DNA of 64,000 nucleotides, taken from NCBI RefSeq assembly GCF_016807805.1, contig NZ_CP063362.1:6180501-6244500 (forward strand), read 5' to 3'. The translations under genes were made by a program, and so were the position numbers. The notes under the pieces were generated by a model. It searched no databases, was not told the DNA's origin, and was given only the letters and a program-made list of their open reading frames with translations. This document shows positions 25,395 to 34,265 of the stretch, piece after piece; within the stretch, counting starts at the first letter, position 1, and the number at the start of each line of letters is the position of its first letter. Origin of the DNA: Xanthobacter dioxanivorans. GTDB taxonomy: Bacteria; Pseudomonadota; Alphaproteobacteria; Rhizobiales; Xanthobacteraceae.

Positions 25395-26159
25395 ATGCGA
25401 GGTCTGAAGGATCGGCGCGTGATTCTGACCGGAGGGGCGAGCGGCATCGGTCGCGCTACCGCGCTGCGCCTGGTCGAGGAGGGATGCGTCGTCGGCATCC
25501 TGGACCGCGATCTCGCGGGGGCACAGGAGACGGTCCGCCTCGCGGCGGGCCCGGGCAAGGCCCATGCCTATGCCTGCGACATCGCGGATCGCGCCGCAGT
25601 CGCCGCCGCGGTGGACGCGTTCGAGGCCGAGGCGGGTCCCGTGGAACTGCTCGCCAACGTCGCGGGCTGGGACCAGCCCATCCCCTTCGTCGACACCGAC
25701 AGGGCGTTCTGGGACAAGGTGATCGCCATCAACCTCTACGGCCCCCTCAACCTGCACCACGTTGTGGTGCCGCGCATGGCCGCGCGCGGCTTCGGCCGCG
25801 TCGTCAACGTGGCCTCCGACGCGGGGCGCGTGGGCTCGTCCGGCGAGGCGGTCTATTCGGCCTGCAAGGGCGGCATCGCCTCCTTCACCAAGACCGTGGC
25901 GCGGGAGATGGCGCGCAAGAACGTGACGCTGAACGTGGTCTGCCCCGGCCCCACCGACACGCCCCTGTTCGACGCCTTCACCAGGAGCTCGCCCACGGGC
26001 GGCAAGATCGCGGAAGGCCTCGCGCGCGCCATTCCCCTCGGCCGGCTCGGCAGGCCCGACGACTATCCCGGCATGATCGTCTTCCTGCTCTCGGACGACG
26101 CCGCCTTCATCACGGGCCAGACCATCAGCGTCTCCGGCGGCCTGACGATGCACGGGTGA
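25395..26159 (+). CDS. SDR family 3-hydroxyacyl-CoA dehydrogenase-like oxidoreductase
   Basis: 254-aa classical SDR: TGGASGIGRATAL near residue 12 (NAD(P) binding), ANVAGWDQP (NNAG equivalent), VNVASDAGRVGSSGEAVYSA with the catalytic Ser, and YSACKGG carrying YxxxK. The acidic Asp after the second strand (GILDRD) favours NAD. ATG with GAGGGAG 8 bases upstream; the first gene of a plus-strand run. It resembles 2-hydroxycyclohexane-carboxyl-CoA/3-hydroxyacyl-CoA dehydrogenases of the FabG-like group. The next gene is a second SDR, a pairing also seen for two-subunit dehydrogenases in benzylsuccinate-type pathways. Confidence 0.88.
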   Translation: MRGLKDRRVILTGGASGIGRATALRLVEEGCVVGILDRDLAGAQETVRLAAGPGKAHAYACDIADRAAVAAAVDAFEAEAGPVELLANVAGWDQPIPFVDTDRAFWDKVIAINLYGPLNLHHVVVPRMAARGFGRVVNVASDAGRVGSSGEAVYSACKGGIASFTKTVAREMARKNVTLNVVCPGPTDTPLFDAFTRSSPTGGKIAEGLARAIPLGRLGRPDDYPGMIVFLLSDDAAFITGQTISVSGGLTMHG

Positions 26160-26670
26160 GGAGGCTGGGATGAGCGGAACCAACATGCTCGCCGGCAAGG
26201 TCGCCATCGTCACCGGCGGTGGACGCGGCATCGGCCGGGCGATCGCCCTCGGCATGGCCGCCGAGGGGGCGGCCGTGATGGTGGTGGACATCGGCGCAAG
26301 CCTTGCGGGCGGCGGCGAGGACGCGGGCCCCGCCCAAGAGGTGGTCGCCGAGATCGAAGCGATGGGCGGCGCAGCGCTCGCGAGCACGCTCTCCATTGTG
26401 GAGCCGGCCAACGGCGAGCGCATCGTCGCCGCGGCGGTGGCGCGCTTCGGGCGCCTCGACGCGGTGGTGAATAATGCCGGCATCCTGCGCGACACCATGT
26501 TCCACAAGATGAGCTTCGTGGACTGGAGCGACGTGCTGCAGGTCCATCTCACGGGCAGCTTCCTGCTCAGCCGAGCGGCGGCCGCGCAGTTCCGCGAGCA
26601 GAACGCCGGCGCCTACGTCCACATGACCTCCACGTCGGGGCTGATCGGCAATTTCGGCCAGGCCAACTAC

Positions 26671-28202
26671 TCTTACTGCGTCATAAGTTGCGAGGCTGAC
26701 GCGGACTGTCCATGGCTCTTGTGCAGCACGGACATCGTTGCAGACGGTTGGCCAGGGCCACAGTCAGGGGTCGCCTGATGGTCGGGATTGAGGTCGGGAC
26801 GTGCCGCTCTGGTCGGATCGGAGGATCCGCGGGATCGATAACGGTCGGGAAGACCAGGTGTTTGGCGGCCCTGGGCGAGAGCTGGAGTTGAGGGGGGAAT
26901 CGTCTCCCTCAGAGAGACCAAGAAGCCATAGGCGGCGATGCAGAGACTGGCGTGGTGGTGGAAGCCCCGCCACCCTCGGCCTTCGTAGTGGCCCAGTCCC
27001 AGCTCCTGCTTGAGCTCCTGATAGTCTCGCTCGATCCGCCAACGCAGCTTGGCGGTGTTGACCAGCTGGGTGATCGTAGCGTCAGCCGGCAAGGTGGAGA
27101 GCCAATACTTGCTCGGCTCGACCTCACCTTCAGGCCACTCGATCAGGAGCCACTCTTCGGCGTGAGCCTCGGGCCGATTGTAGTCCCTGGATGCCGGCCG
27201 CAAGCGCACGGCGGCGAAGCGGGAATTGAGCTCGGTGTTGGTTCCTTCACGCCAGGCGATCGTGCGCCAGGTCTCGGCGTCGAACTCCTCGGCCAGGGCC
27301 TTGGCCGAGATCGGCTTGTGTTTGTCGGTTCGGCCGACCCGAGACGGCGGCCGGCCTCTTCCGCTCCAAAGCTTGGGCGGCAGCGGGCTCTCGCCTGGGC
27401 GCCAGACGCTGAGTGTGGGCTGGACGCCGACAACATAGGTCAGATCGAGCTCGGACAGGCCCGCGCGGAAACCGCCGTCGGCGCCATATCCGGCGTCGGC
27501 CAGAACCACGCCGGGCGCGACGCCCTCGGCCTTGGCCGTCCTGATCTGCTCGAGCGCGATCTGCGGCTTGGTCCGGAACGTGATCTGTGCCGGAATCTTG
27601 GCCTTCTTGCGTTGTTCCGGATCCTCCGCCCAGCTGTGCGGGAGATACAATTCATAGGCAATCGGAAGCGAGGCTGCGTCATTTGCGATCGATAGGCTGA
27701 CCGCAATCTGACAGTTGTCCTGCTTGCCCAACTGGCCGCAATACTGGCGCGCTACGCCCACCGAGTGCTTGCCCTTCTTGGGAAAGCCCGTGTCGTCGAC
27801 GATCCACGCCCGGATCGGTCCACGCTGCTCGATCCGTGGAAGGACCCAGTCGCGAACCCGCGCCAGCAAGGCCGCGTCCGACCACGGCGCCTGTCCCACG
27901 AAATGCAGCAGAGACTGATGCTTGGCCGCCACCCGCGATGGCGCCGTGACGGCAGCCAACGGCTCCACGCTCTTGCGCTCCATCGGCATCAGAAGTCCCA
28001 GGCAATAATCCTTCAGCGGCTCGGCGCGGTCGGCGCGGCCGATCACCCCGATCAAAGCATCGACATAAGCGTCGAATGCTGCTTCACTCTCGGCTGTCCA
28101 GTCGGGCATGGCGGGGCACTTCCCTAATCACGAAGCAGCACCCTAACAAATCCCCGACCAGCGCGAATCCCCCCGCACCCGTGACTTTCTGACTCAGTAA
28201 GA
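26671..28202 (-). mobile_element. IS701-family insertion sequence with 4-bp target duplication
   Basis: The 1532-bp element starts TCTTACTGCGTCATAAG and its other end reads, inverted, TCTTACTGAGTCAGAAAG, giving an imperfect terminal repeat with perfect outer 8 bp. It is flanked by CTAC on both sides (26667-26670 and 28203-28206), the 4-bp duplication expected for IS701. It carries one intact transposase gene on the minus strand. Confidence 0.93.
26673..28109 (-). CDS. IS701-family transposase
   Basis: 478-aa DDE transposase. The N-terminal IS701 segment is YCLGLLMPMERKSVEPLAAV; WIVDDTGFPKKGKHSVGVAR carries the first Asp (near residue 105), GVVLADAGYGADGGFRAGL the second (near residue 200), and WRIERDYQELKQELGLGHYE the Glu (near residue 370). 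The last 60 or so residues are Pro/Arg/Ser-rich and unlike the family core. The stop lies two bases inside the element's end, so the frame uses nearly the whole IS. Confidence 0.92.
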   Translation of the reverse strand: MPDWTAESEAAFDAYVDALIGVIGRADRAEPLKDYCLGLLMPMERKSVEPLAAVTAPSRVAAKHQSLLHFVGQAPWSDAALLARVRDWVLPRIEQRGPIRAWIVDDTGFPKKGKHSVGVARQYCGQLGKQDNCQIAVSLSIANDAASLPIAYELYLPHSWAEDPEQRKKAKIPAQITFRTKPQIALEQIRTAKAEGVAPGVVLADAGYGADGGFRAGLSELDLTYVVGVQPTLSVWRPGESPLPPKLWSGRGRPPSRVGRTDKHKPISAKALAEEFDAETWRTIAWREGTNTELNSRFAAVRLRPASRDYNRPEAHAEEWLLIEWPEGEVEPSKYWLSTLPADATITQLVNTAKLRWRIERDYQELKQELGLGHYEGRGWRGFHHHASLCIAAYGFLVSLRETIPPSTPALAQGRQTPGLPDRYRSRGSSDPTRAARPDLNPDHQATPDCGPGQPSATMSVLHKSHGQSASASQLMTQ

Positions 28203-28625
28203 CTACATGGCCGCCAAGATGGGGATCGTCGGCCTGTCGCGGTCCATCGCCCTCGACATGGGGCGCTACAACGTGCGCTCCAACTGCATCGCCCCGTTCG
28301 CCTGGAGCCGCATGACGAGTTCGCTGCCCACCGAGACCGAGGAGCAGCGCCGCCGCGTCGAGCGCTTCCAGCAGATGACGCCGGAGAAGATCGCCCCGCT
28401 CGCGGTGTGGCTGGCCTCGGACCGGGCACAGGACGTCTCCGGGCAGGTCTTCGGCGTGCGCAACAACGAGATCTACCTCTTCAACCAACCCCGCCCGATG
28501 CGTTCGGTTCACATGGGCGCGGGGTGGACGCCAGAGCTGGTGGACACGGTCGCGAAGGGCGCCTTCGCCGCCAGCCTCACGCCGCTGGAGCGATCGAGCG
28601 ACGTCTTCACCTGGGATCCGATCTG

Positions 28626-29483
28626 ATGGCCATCGACTACGACAAGCTCATCGCGCTGGCCATCCCCGATGCCCGCCACTCCTACACCGCCAAGGATACG
28701 ATGCTCTATGCGCTCGGCGTCGGACTCGGCCACGATCCGACGGACCGCGACCAACTGCGCTTCGTCTGTGAGAAGGACCTCGCCGCTCTGCCCACCATGG
28801 CGGTGGTGCTCGCGAGCCCCGGCCCGTGGATGCGCCGGCTCCACACCGGCGTCGACTATGTGAAGGTGGTCCACGGCGAGCAGGGCCTCGTGCTCCATCG
28901 CCCGCTGGCGGCGGAAGGCGCGCTGGTGGGGCGCACGCGGGTGGTGGACGTCATCGACAAGGGCAAGGGCAAGGGCGCCGTCGTCCTGTCGGAGCGCCTG
29001 CTGACCGACGCGGTGACTGGCGAGCTGATCGCCAGCATCACCCAGAGCACCTTCTGCCGCGGCGACGGCGGCTTCGGCGGCCCGGCCCGGCCGAGGCCGG
29101 CGCTCCACAAGGTACCCGACCGCGCACCGGACATGGTCTGCGAACTGCGCACCAACGCCAACGCCGCCCTCCTCTATCGCCTGAGCGGCGATCACAACCC
29201 GCTCCACAGCGACCCGGACGTGGCCGCGAAGGCAGGCTTCCCGCAGCCCATCCTGCACGGTCTCGCCACCTACGGGGTGACGGGCCACGCCCTGCTGAAG
29301 GGCGTGTGCGGCTACGACCCCGGCCGCCTGCGCGCCATCTCGGCGCGCTTCACGGCGCCGGTCTTCCCCGGCGAGACCTTCGCGGTCAGCATCTGGCGCG
29401 ACGGGGACGTCGTGAGCTTCGAGACCCGCGTGGTGGAGCGCGGCGTCCTCGCCATCGGCAACGGCAGGGCGCAGATCGCCTGA
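28626..29483 (+). CDS. MaoC-family (R)-2-enoyl-CoA hydratase, double hotdog
   Basis: 285 aa, two hotdog domains. The N-terminal domain starts MAIDYDKLIALAIPDARHSY and TAKDTMLYALGVGLGHDPTD, typical of peroxisomal multifunctional enzyme type 2 hydratases; the C-terminal domain holds the hydratase 2 motif YRLSGDHNPLHSDPDVAAKA with the catalytic Asp/His, then GFPQPILHGLATYGV. The ATG overlaps the stop of the interrupted SDR by one base. In eukaryotic MFE-2 these two activities are fused; here they are adjacent genes, which supports a beta-oxidation role on a branched or cyclic acyl-CoA. Confidence 0.92.
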   Translation: MAIDYDKLIALAIPDARHSYTAKDTMLYALGVGLGHDPTDRDQLRFVCEKDLAALPTMAVVLASPGPWMRRLHTGVDYVKVVHGEQGLVLHRPLAAEGALVGRTRVVDVIDKGKGKGAVVLSERLLTDAVTGELIASITQSTFCRGDGGFGGPARPRPALHKVPDRAPDMVCELRTNANAALLYRLSGDHNPLHSDPDVAAKAGFPQPILHGLATYGVTGHALLKGVCGYDPGRLRAISARFTAPVFPGETFAVSIWRDGDVVSFETRVVERGVLAIGNGRAQIA

Positions 29484-29690
29484 ACCTTCCCGCCTGCCCG
29501 GACACGGGCGAAGGCCGCAGGCCGGGCCGCGGCGCCAAGACACTCGATCGGACACGCATGGGGCGATCTGGCCACCATGCGCCGCGGGCCGGTGCCGCCA
29601 GGCGGGAATCCCGGGAGGCAAAAAAGCGGACGGCGCTTTCGCACCGCCCGCAGGCGAGGGAGGAAGTGGATCTCCCTCGGAAGGAACGGA

Positions 29691-30125
29691 TCAGGCCGGC
29701 ACGCCGAGATTGAGGAAGGTGCCGCGCCCGCTGGCGACGAGCTTGCCGGCATGGTCCTGCACCCGCGCTTCCGAGCAGCACAGCGTCTTGCCGAGACGCA
29801 CCACCGTGCCGCGCGCGCGCAGCAGCCCTACCGTCGCGGACGCGTGATAGTCCACGCGCAGGTCGACGGTAGTCTGGAGGCGGCCCGTCGCGGCGATGAC
29901 GGCGTAGATCGCCGCCGCGTCGAGAAGGCTCGCCAGCACGCCGCCGTGGACGATCTGGCGTTCCGGCGTGGACACGAATTCCTGCCGCGCCTCAAGCTCG
30001 AACGCCACGCCGTCCGCCGACGCGGACACCGCGCGCAGCCCCAGCCACGCATTGAAGGGCGTGCGGTCGAGCCGCGCCTGGATCCGGGCAAGGTCACAGA
30101 AGGTTCCGCTCGTGGGCATGCTCAT
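29691..30125 (-). CDS. PaaI-family thioesterase (hotdog)
   Basis: 144-aa hotdog thioesterase of the PaaI/YbgC type. FNAWLGLRAVSASADGVAFE, RQIVHGGVLASLLDAAAIYA (HGG motif with the catalytic-loop residues near 75-85) and LRVDYHASATVGLLRARGTV match the family. The ATG at 30125 follows GAGG by five bases. It is convergent with the MaoC gene and divergent from the downstream CoA-transferase operon. It probably hydrolyses dead-end CoA esters to free CoA. Confidence 0.88.
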   Translation of the reverse strand: MSMPTSGTFCDLARIQARLDRTPFNAWLGLRAVSASADGVAFELEARQEFVSTPERQIVHGGVLASLLDAAAIYAVIAATGRLQTTVDLRVDYHASATVGLLRARGTVVRLGKTLCCSEARVQDHAGKLVASGRGTFLNLGVPA

Positions 30126-30802
30126 TTCATCCTCGCCGGTGCGGGACCCGGGGCGAACACGCCCCTGGGCTCGGTGCCCGCCCGTGGTGCCGCTCTCCCG
30201 TCCAAAGCGATCGTGCGAAACTCCAGATGGCGCAGTCTCGGCCTGGGACAGGGGGCGGGACGGCGCGCGCCCGCCGCGGAGCCACCCCGCGATGCGCTCT
30301 TCGCCTGGCCCTGCGGGCGCCGGGGCCTCCTGCCCCTCGCCGCGTGCGCGGCGAGGGATCGTCGTCCAGCCTCGAACGGGGCAGATGCGGTGCGATTTGG
30401 GGGATCGCCCCGCGGCCGAGTCAATCGCGGCGGGGCCAATCGCACGGATATGCTCAATTGGAGCCACGCCGCCCGGCGACACATTCATGTTCATCTCCCG
30501 GGTGCGTCCATTCCCGGTTGATCGCGGCGGGCGGAGGACTTCTTCTGGTGTCGTGGCATCTGCCTGCCGGCAATCGAAGAAGGGGCTTCGAAGCTTGATG
30601 ATCCGACCATTGTTCTGTGTTCTCCCGCGGCGGGGGCCCGGCGTTCGACGACCCGATGGCGGGCGCGATCCCATTCCACATGGACGCGGTCCACGCGGCA
30701 CGGAAGCCGTGCCGCGGACCCGGCGCCGCGGACCCGGCCGCGCGGCTGCTCGCGGCGGCCGCACTGAAGCACTTCGGGCCATCCACGTTGGGAGCCACAC
30801 CC
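30126..30802. other. 677-base intergenic region with strong hairpin
   Basis: Separates divergent genes. Open frames on both strands are GC-driven and show no family pattern. At 30694-30716 there is a perfect 10-bp stem (CGCGGCACGG, loop AAG, CCGTGCCGCG) that can extend on both sides with GGTCC/GGACC after a one-base bulge. It has no T-run and lies about 87 bases before the CoA-transferase GTG, so it would be in the leader of that operon rather than a terminator. No promoter boxes are convincing. Confidence 0.5.
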
Positions 30803-32029
30803 GTGAACGAAACTGATGCCAAGCTGGGAGCCGGGCCGCTTTCCGGCATCCGGGTACTGGACCTCACAGTGAACGTGCTCGGCCCGGTCGCCACCCAGAT
30901 CCTCGGCGACATGGGCGCCGACGTGATCAAGATCGAGGCGCCCGAAGGGGACTACACGCGCTTCGTGGGTCCCTCCCGCAGCGAGGGAATGGGGACGTTC
31001 TTCCTCAACATCAACCGCAACAAGCGCTCCGTGATGCTCGATCTCAAGCAGCCGGAGAACCGCGCGACGCTGCTCGATCTCATCGAGACCGCGGACGTCT
31101 TCGTCCACTCCATGCGGCTCGGGGCGGCACGGCGCCTCGGTATCGACTACGAGGCGGTGGCGGCACGCAACCCGCACATCGTCTACGCCTCGGCCGGCGG
31201 CTATCGGCAGAATTCCTCGCGCGCGGAATGGCCGGCCTTCGACGACGTGATCCAGGGCGTGAGCGGGATCGCCGCGCTGAACGCCCATGTCACCGGCGAG
31301 CCGCGCTACTTCCCGACCGTCATCTGCGACAAGCTGTGCGGCTACGTGCTCGCCTCCTCCATCGGCATGGCGCTCTACGCCCGCGCGCGCACCGGCCTCG
31401 GCCAGGAAGTGCATGTGCCGATGATGGAGACCATGGTCGGCTTCAACATGCTGGAGCACCTGTGGGCCGGCGTGCTCGACCAGCCCGAGCTCGGCCTCGG
31501 CTACAGCCGCATGCTGACCCCCCACCGGCGGCCCTACCGCACCCTCGACGGCTACATCTGCCTCCTCGCCAACACCGACGAGCAGTGGCGTCGCATGTTC
31601 CGCGTCATCGACCGCCCCGACCTCGTGGGCGATCCGCGCTTCGCCGAGATCACGCCCCGCTCGCAGAACATCGACATGCTCTACGGCATCCTGACCGAGG
31701 CCATGGCGACGCGCAAAACCGAGGACTGGCGCCAGCGCCTCGACGCGGCCGACATCCCGAACGGCCCGGTGCTGACCCTCGAGCAGATCTACGACGACCC
31801 CTACCTCGCCGAGACCGATTTCTTCCACCGCGTCGAGCATCCGAGCGAAGGGCGGTTCGTGACCATGGCCGTGCCCACGCGCTTTTCCCGCACGCCTGCG
31901 GGGGTGCGCCGCCTGCCGCCGCGCCTCGGCGAGCATACCCGCGAGGTCATCGACCAGTTCCGCGCGGAGCGCGCCGGAGCGGCCGCCGCGAAGGATTCCC
32001 TCGCGGCGGTCTCCCCCGCTGCCGACTGA
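30803..32029 (+). CDS. Family III (CaiB/BaiF) CoA-transferase
   Basis: 408 aa. LSGIRVLDLTVNVLGPVATQ at the start, GADVIKIEAPEGDYTRFVG, NINRNKRSVMLDLKQPENR, and the catalytic Asp expected in the segment RYFPTVICDKLCGYVLASS. The GTG at 30803 has GGGAG nine bases upstream; in-frame upstream sequence to 30617 is low-complexity and probably not coding. It is the first gene of a run with an acyl-CoA dehydrogenase and a hotdog protein. It likely activates a carboxylic acid by CoA exchange. Confidence 0.9.
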   Translation: MNETDAKLGAGPLSGIRVLDLTVNVLGPVATQILGDMGADVIKIEAPEGDYTRFVGPSRSEGMGTFFLNINRNKRSVMLDLKQPENRATLLDLIETADVFVHSMRLGAARRLGIDYEAVAARNPHIVYASAGGYRQNSSRAEWPAFDDVIQGVSGIAALNAHVTGEPRYFPTVICDKLCGYVLASSIGMALYARARTGLGQEVHVPMMETMVGFNMLEHLWAGVLDQPELGLGYSRMLTPHRRPYRTLDGYICLLANTDEQWRRMFRVIDRPDLVGDPRFAEITPRSQNIDMLYGILTEAMATRKTEDWRQRLDAADIPNGPVLTLEQIYDDPYLAETDFFHRVEHPSEGRFVTMAVPTRFSRTPAGVRRLPPRLGEHTREVIDQFRAERAGAAAAKDSLAAVSPAAD

Positions 32030-32300
32030 AGTCGGAAAGTGGCCGGTCGCAAGCACGCGGGCCGTCTGCGCGATGCCGTTCTGATGGGCGTGCCATGAAG
32101 CCGGTTCGCCTTCGACGGCACGGGGGCGCGGCGGGAACGAAACCGCCACATATGCGCGGAATGGCGCGGTGGCATGGTTACCCCCGGTTTGCTTTGCTAA
32201 CGAATTGGAGGAACGCCATTCCCTCCGGATCGCGCCGGCCCGCCTCGCGGCATAGCGGCGCCACCCTGGGGGATGCGCGATGAAGGTCGGGAGGACGGCT

Positions 32301-33443
32301 GTGAACGGGTGGTTGAGCAAAGACCAGCTTCAGGTGCAGGACCTCGTGCGGCGCGTCGCTCGCGAGCGCGTCGCCGCACGCGCGCAGGAGATCGATCTCA
32401 AGGCGGAATATCCCCACGACATGTTCGAGCTCATCAAGGAGCTCGGCCTGTTCACCCTGCCCTTTCCCCCCGAATACGGCGGAACCGGCAGCATGCTCTC
32501 CGCCTGCGTCGCCATCGAGGAGCTCGGCCGGGTGTGCTACAATACCGCCTATCTCCTGGTCGTCCAGTGGGTGCCCATCGGCGCGATCCTCGCCGGCGGC
32601 ACGCCGGAGCAGAAGCAGAAATACCTGCCCGGCCTCGCCTCCGGCGAATTGCGCGGCGCGCTCTCCCTGACCGAGCCGCAGAGCGGCTCGGACGTGGCCG
32701 GCATCCGCACCCGGGCGAAGCGCGACGGCGACGGCTGGCGGCTGACGGGATCGAAGATCTGGTGCACCAACTCCGGCATGGCCGACTTCGTGCTGGTGGC
32801 CGCCCGCACCGGAGAGGACAACCAGCGCGGCAAGATCAACCTCTTCATCGTCGAGAAGGGCACGCCCGGCTTCGAGGTGGGCCGCAAGGAGGACAAGATG
32901 GGCGCGCGCGGCGTGCCCTCCCACGCCCTTTTTCTCGACAATTGCCACCTGCCCGCGGACGCCATGCTCGGTGACGAGGAGACCGGCTTTCGCGTGGCCA
33001 TGGCGGCGCTCAACGATTCCCGCCCCATCATCGGCGCACGCGGCGTCGGCCTGGCCCAGGGCGCAATCGACCACGCCATCGAATTCATCAAATCCCGCAG
33101 GGCGTTCGGGCAGGCGGTCTCGGACTTCCAGGGGGTGCGCTGGATGATCGCCGACATGGTGATCCAGACCCAGGCGGCGCGCAACCTGGTCTACGAGGCG
33201 GCGGCGGCGGTGGATGCCGGGGTGAAGGGCAAGGCGCTCGCTCAGCTCTCCGCCATCTCCAAGTGCCACGCGACCGACACGGCCATGAAGGTCGCCACCG
33301 ACGCGGTCCAGCTGTTCGGCGCGGCGGGCATATCCAACGAATATCCCATCAACCGCTACTTCCGCGACGCCAAGGTGCTCCAGATCGTCGAGGGCACCAA
33401 TCAGATCCAGCGCAACATCATCGCCCGCAACGTGCTCGACTGA
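32301..33443 (+). CDS. Acyl-CoA dehydrogenase
   Basis: 380 aa, the usual length. FPPEYGGTGSMLSACVAIEE, ALSLTEPQSGSDVAGIRTRA (FAD/substrate loop), WCTNSGMADFVLVAA, GARGVGLAQGAIDHAIEFIK and the ending FRDAKVLQIVEGTNQIQRNI, with the Glu of EGT as the usual base. GTG at 32301 with GGGAGG six bases upstream; an ATG at 32280 is in frame but lacks a site. It groups with the CoA-transferase before it and the hotdog hydratase after it as an oxidation module. Confidence 0.92.
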   Translation: MNGWLSKDQLQVQDLVRRVARERVAARAQEIDLKAEYPHDMFELIKELGLFTLPFPPEYGGTGSMLSACVAIEELGRVCYNTAYLLVVQWVPIGAILAGGTPEQKQKYLPGLASGELRGALSLTEPQSGSDVAGIRTRAKRDGDGWRLTGSKIWCTNSGMADFVLVAARTGEDNQRGKINLFIVEKGTPGFEVGRKEDKMGARGVPSHALFLDNCHLPADAMLGDEETGFRVAMAALNDSRPIIGARGVGLAQGAIDHAIEFIKSRRAFGQAVSDFQGVRWMIADMVIQTQAARNLVYEAAAAVDAGVKGKALAQLSAISKCHATDTAMKVATDAVQLFGAAGISNEYPINRYFRDAKVLQIVEGTNQIQRNIIARNVLD

Positions 33444-33484
33444 GCAAGCGGGGGCCGCGCACCGAACCTGAAGGAGAAAACGAA

Positions 33485-33964
33485 ATGGACGTCCTGGGCC
33501 TTGGGCTTTTCTACGAAGATCTTCCGATAGGGCGCACGTTCAGGACGATCGGACGCACCATAACCGAGACCGACATCATCAATTTCGTCACCTGCACCGG
33601 AATGGTCGAGGTTCTGTTCACGGACTTCGAGTTCCAGGACAAGGAATCCGACATCAAGGGCCGTGTCGCGCCCGGCGCGCTCGTCTACGCCTTCATCGAG
33701 GGCCTCCTGACCCAGTGCTCCATGCAGCACACAGGCTTCGCCTTCCTCGGGATGGAGCTCGATATCAAGGGGCCCACCGTCGCCGGGGACACCGTCCACG
33801 TGGAAGTCGAGGTCATCGAATCCCGCCGCTCCAAGAGCCGCCCCACCCGGGGCATCGTGCGCACGCGCAACACCGTCAGGAACCAGCGCGGCGAGGTGGT
33901 GATGGTCTACACCCCGGCCCGCATGGTGAAGGCGCGCACCGACGGCAAGGAGCAGGCCGCATGA
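33485..33964 (+). CDS. MaoC-like hotdog protein (enoyl-CoA hydratase family)
   Basis: 159 aa. FYEDLPIGRTFRTIGRTITE near residue 9 followed by TDIINFVTCTGMVEVLFTDF, then GDTVHVEVEVIESRRSKSRP. It is clearly related to the MaoC protein at 9116 (shared ITE.D.INF and ES+RSKSRPxxGIV+ pattern), but the HPMHCD-like catalytic segment is replaced by GMVEVLFTD, so the usual His is not visible. It may be a hydratase variant or a binding-only hotdog. AAGGAG lies upstream of the ATG. Last gene of the run. Confidence 0.8.
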   Translation: MDVLGLGLFYEDLPIGRTFRTIGRTITETDIINFVTCTGMVEVLFTDFEFQDKESDIKGRVAPGALVYAFIEGLLTQCSMQHTGFAFLGMELDIKGPTVAGDTVHVEVEVIESRRSKSRPTRGIVRTRNTVRNQRGEVVMVYTPARMVKARTDGKEQAA

Positions 33965-34265
33965 GCGCCCTGCCGCCGGCGGGTCCCCGCGCGTCCGGTC
34001 CGTCGCGGATGCTGGCTGGCCCGTGGGCCGGCCGGCACCCTGAAGGGTTTCGGTGGTGACGACGCGCGCTGGCGCGGCCCGTCCCGTCGCGCCGACGAGA
34101 GCCGCGCCGCCATCTGGAATGGTCCTTCCCCGATTTGCCGCCGGCAAGTCCCTGAACCACGCATTGGGCCCCGGCTTGCTGCTGGATTGGTGGTGCGCTA
34201 ATCGTGCTCTCGGCCGCTCCGGCCGACGAAACGCATAGCCTGCCCGTCGACGCAATGGATGAAAC
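33965..34265. other. Intergenic, 301 bases
   Basis: Between the hotdog gene and the second IclR gene. A short inverted repeat CGGCCG-CTC-CGGCCG lies near 34209-34225. No ORF, terminator T-run or clear promoter is recognised. Confidence 0.4.

Larger units (their letters stand above)
26170..28626 (+). pseudogene. SDR family hydroxyacyl-CoA dehydrogenase, interrupted by IS701 element
   Basis: Coding parts are 26170-26670 and 28207-28626. Removing the IS and one target repeat restores an unbroken 306-aa SDR. TGGGRGIGRAIALGMAAEG is near residue 17, NNAGILRD near 107 and SFLLSRAAAAQF follows; the catalytic Tyr is the last codon before the insertion (QANY) and MAAK follows on the other side, so YxxxK is rebuilt exactly. 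The C-terminal part (MTSSLPTETEEQRRRVERFQ) resembles the SDR domain of multifunctional beta-oxidation proteins. The gene is inactive as it stands but otherwise undamaged, so the insertion is recent. Confidence 0.92.

Noticed and set aside
29577..30521. Plus-strand frame of 314 codons over the thioesterase and the following gap
   Set aside because: Opposite strand of a clear PaaI-type thioesterase and then GC-rich non-coding sequence; Arg/Gly-rich with no motif.
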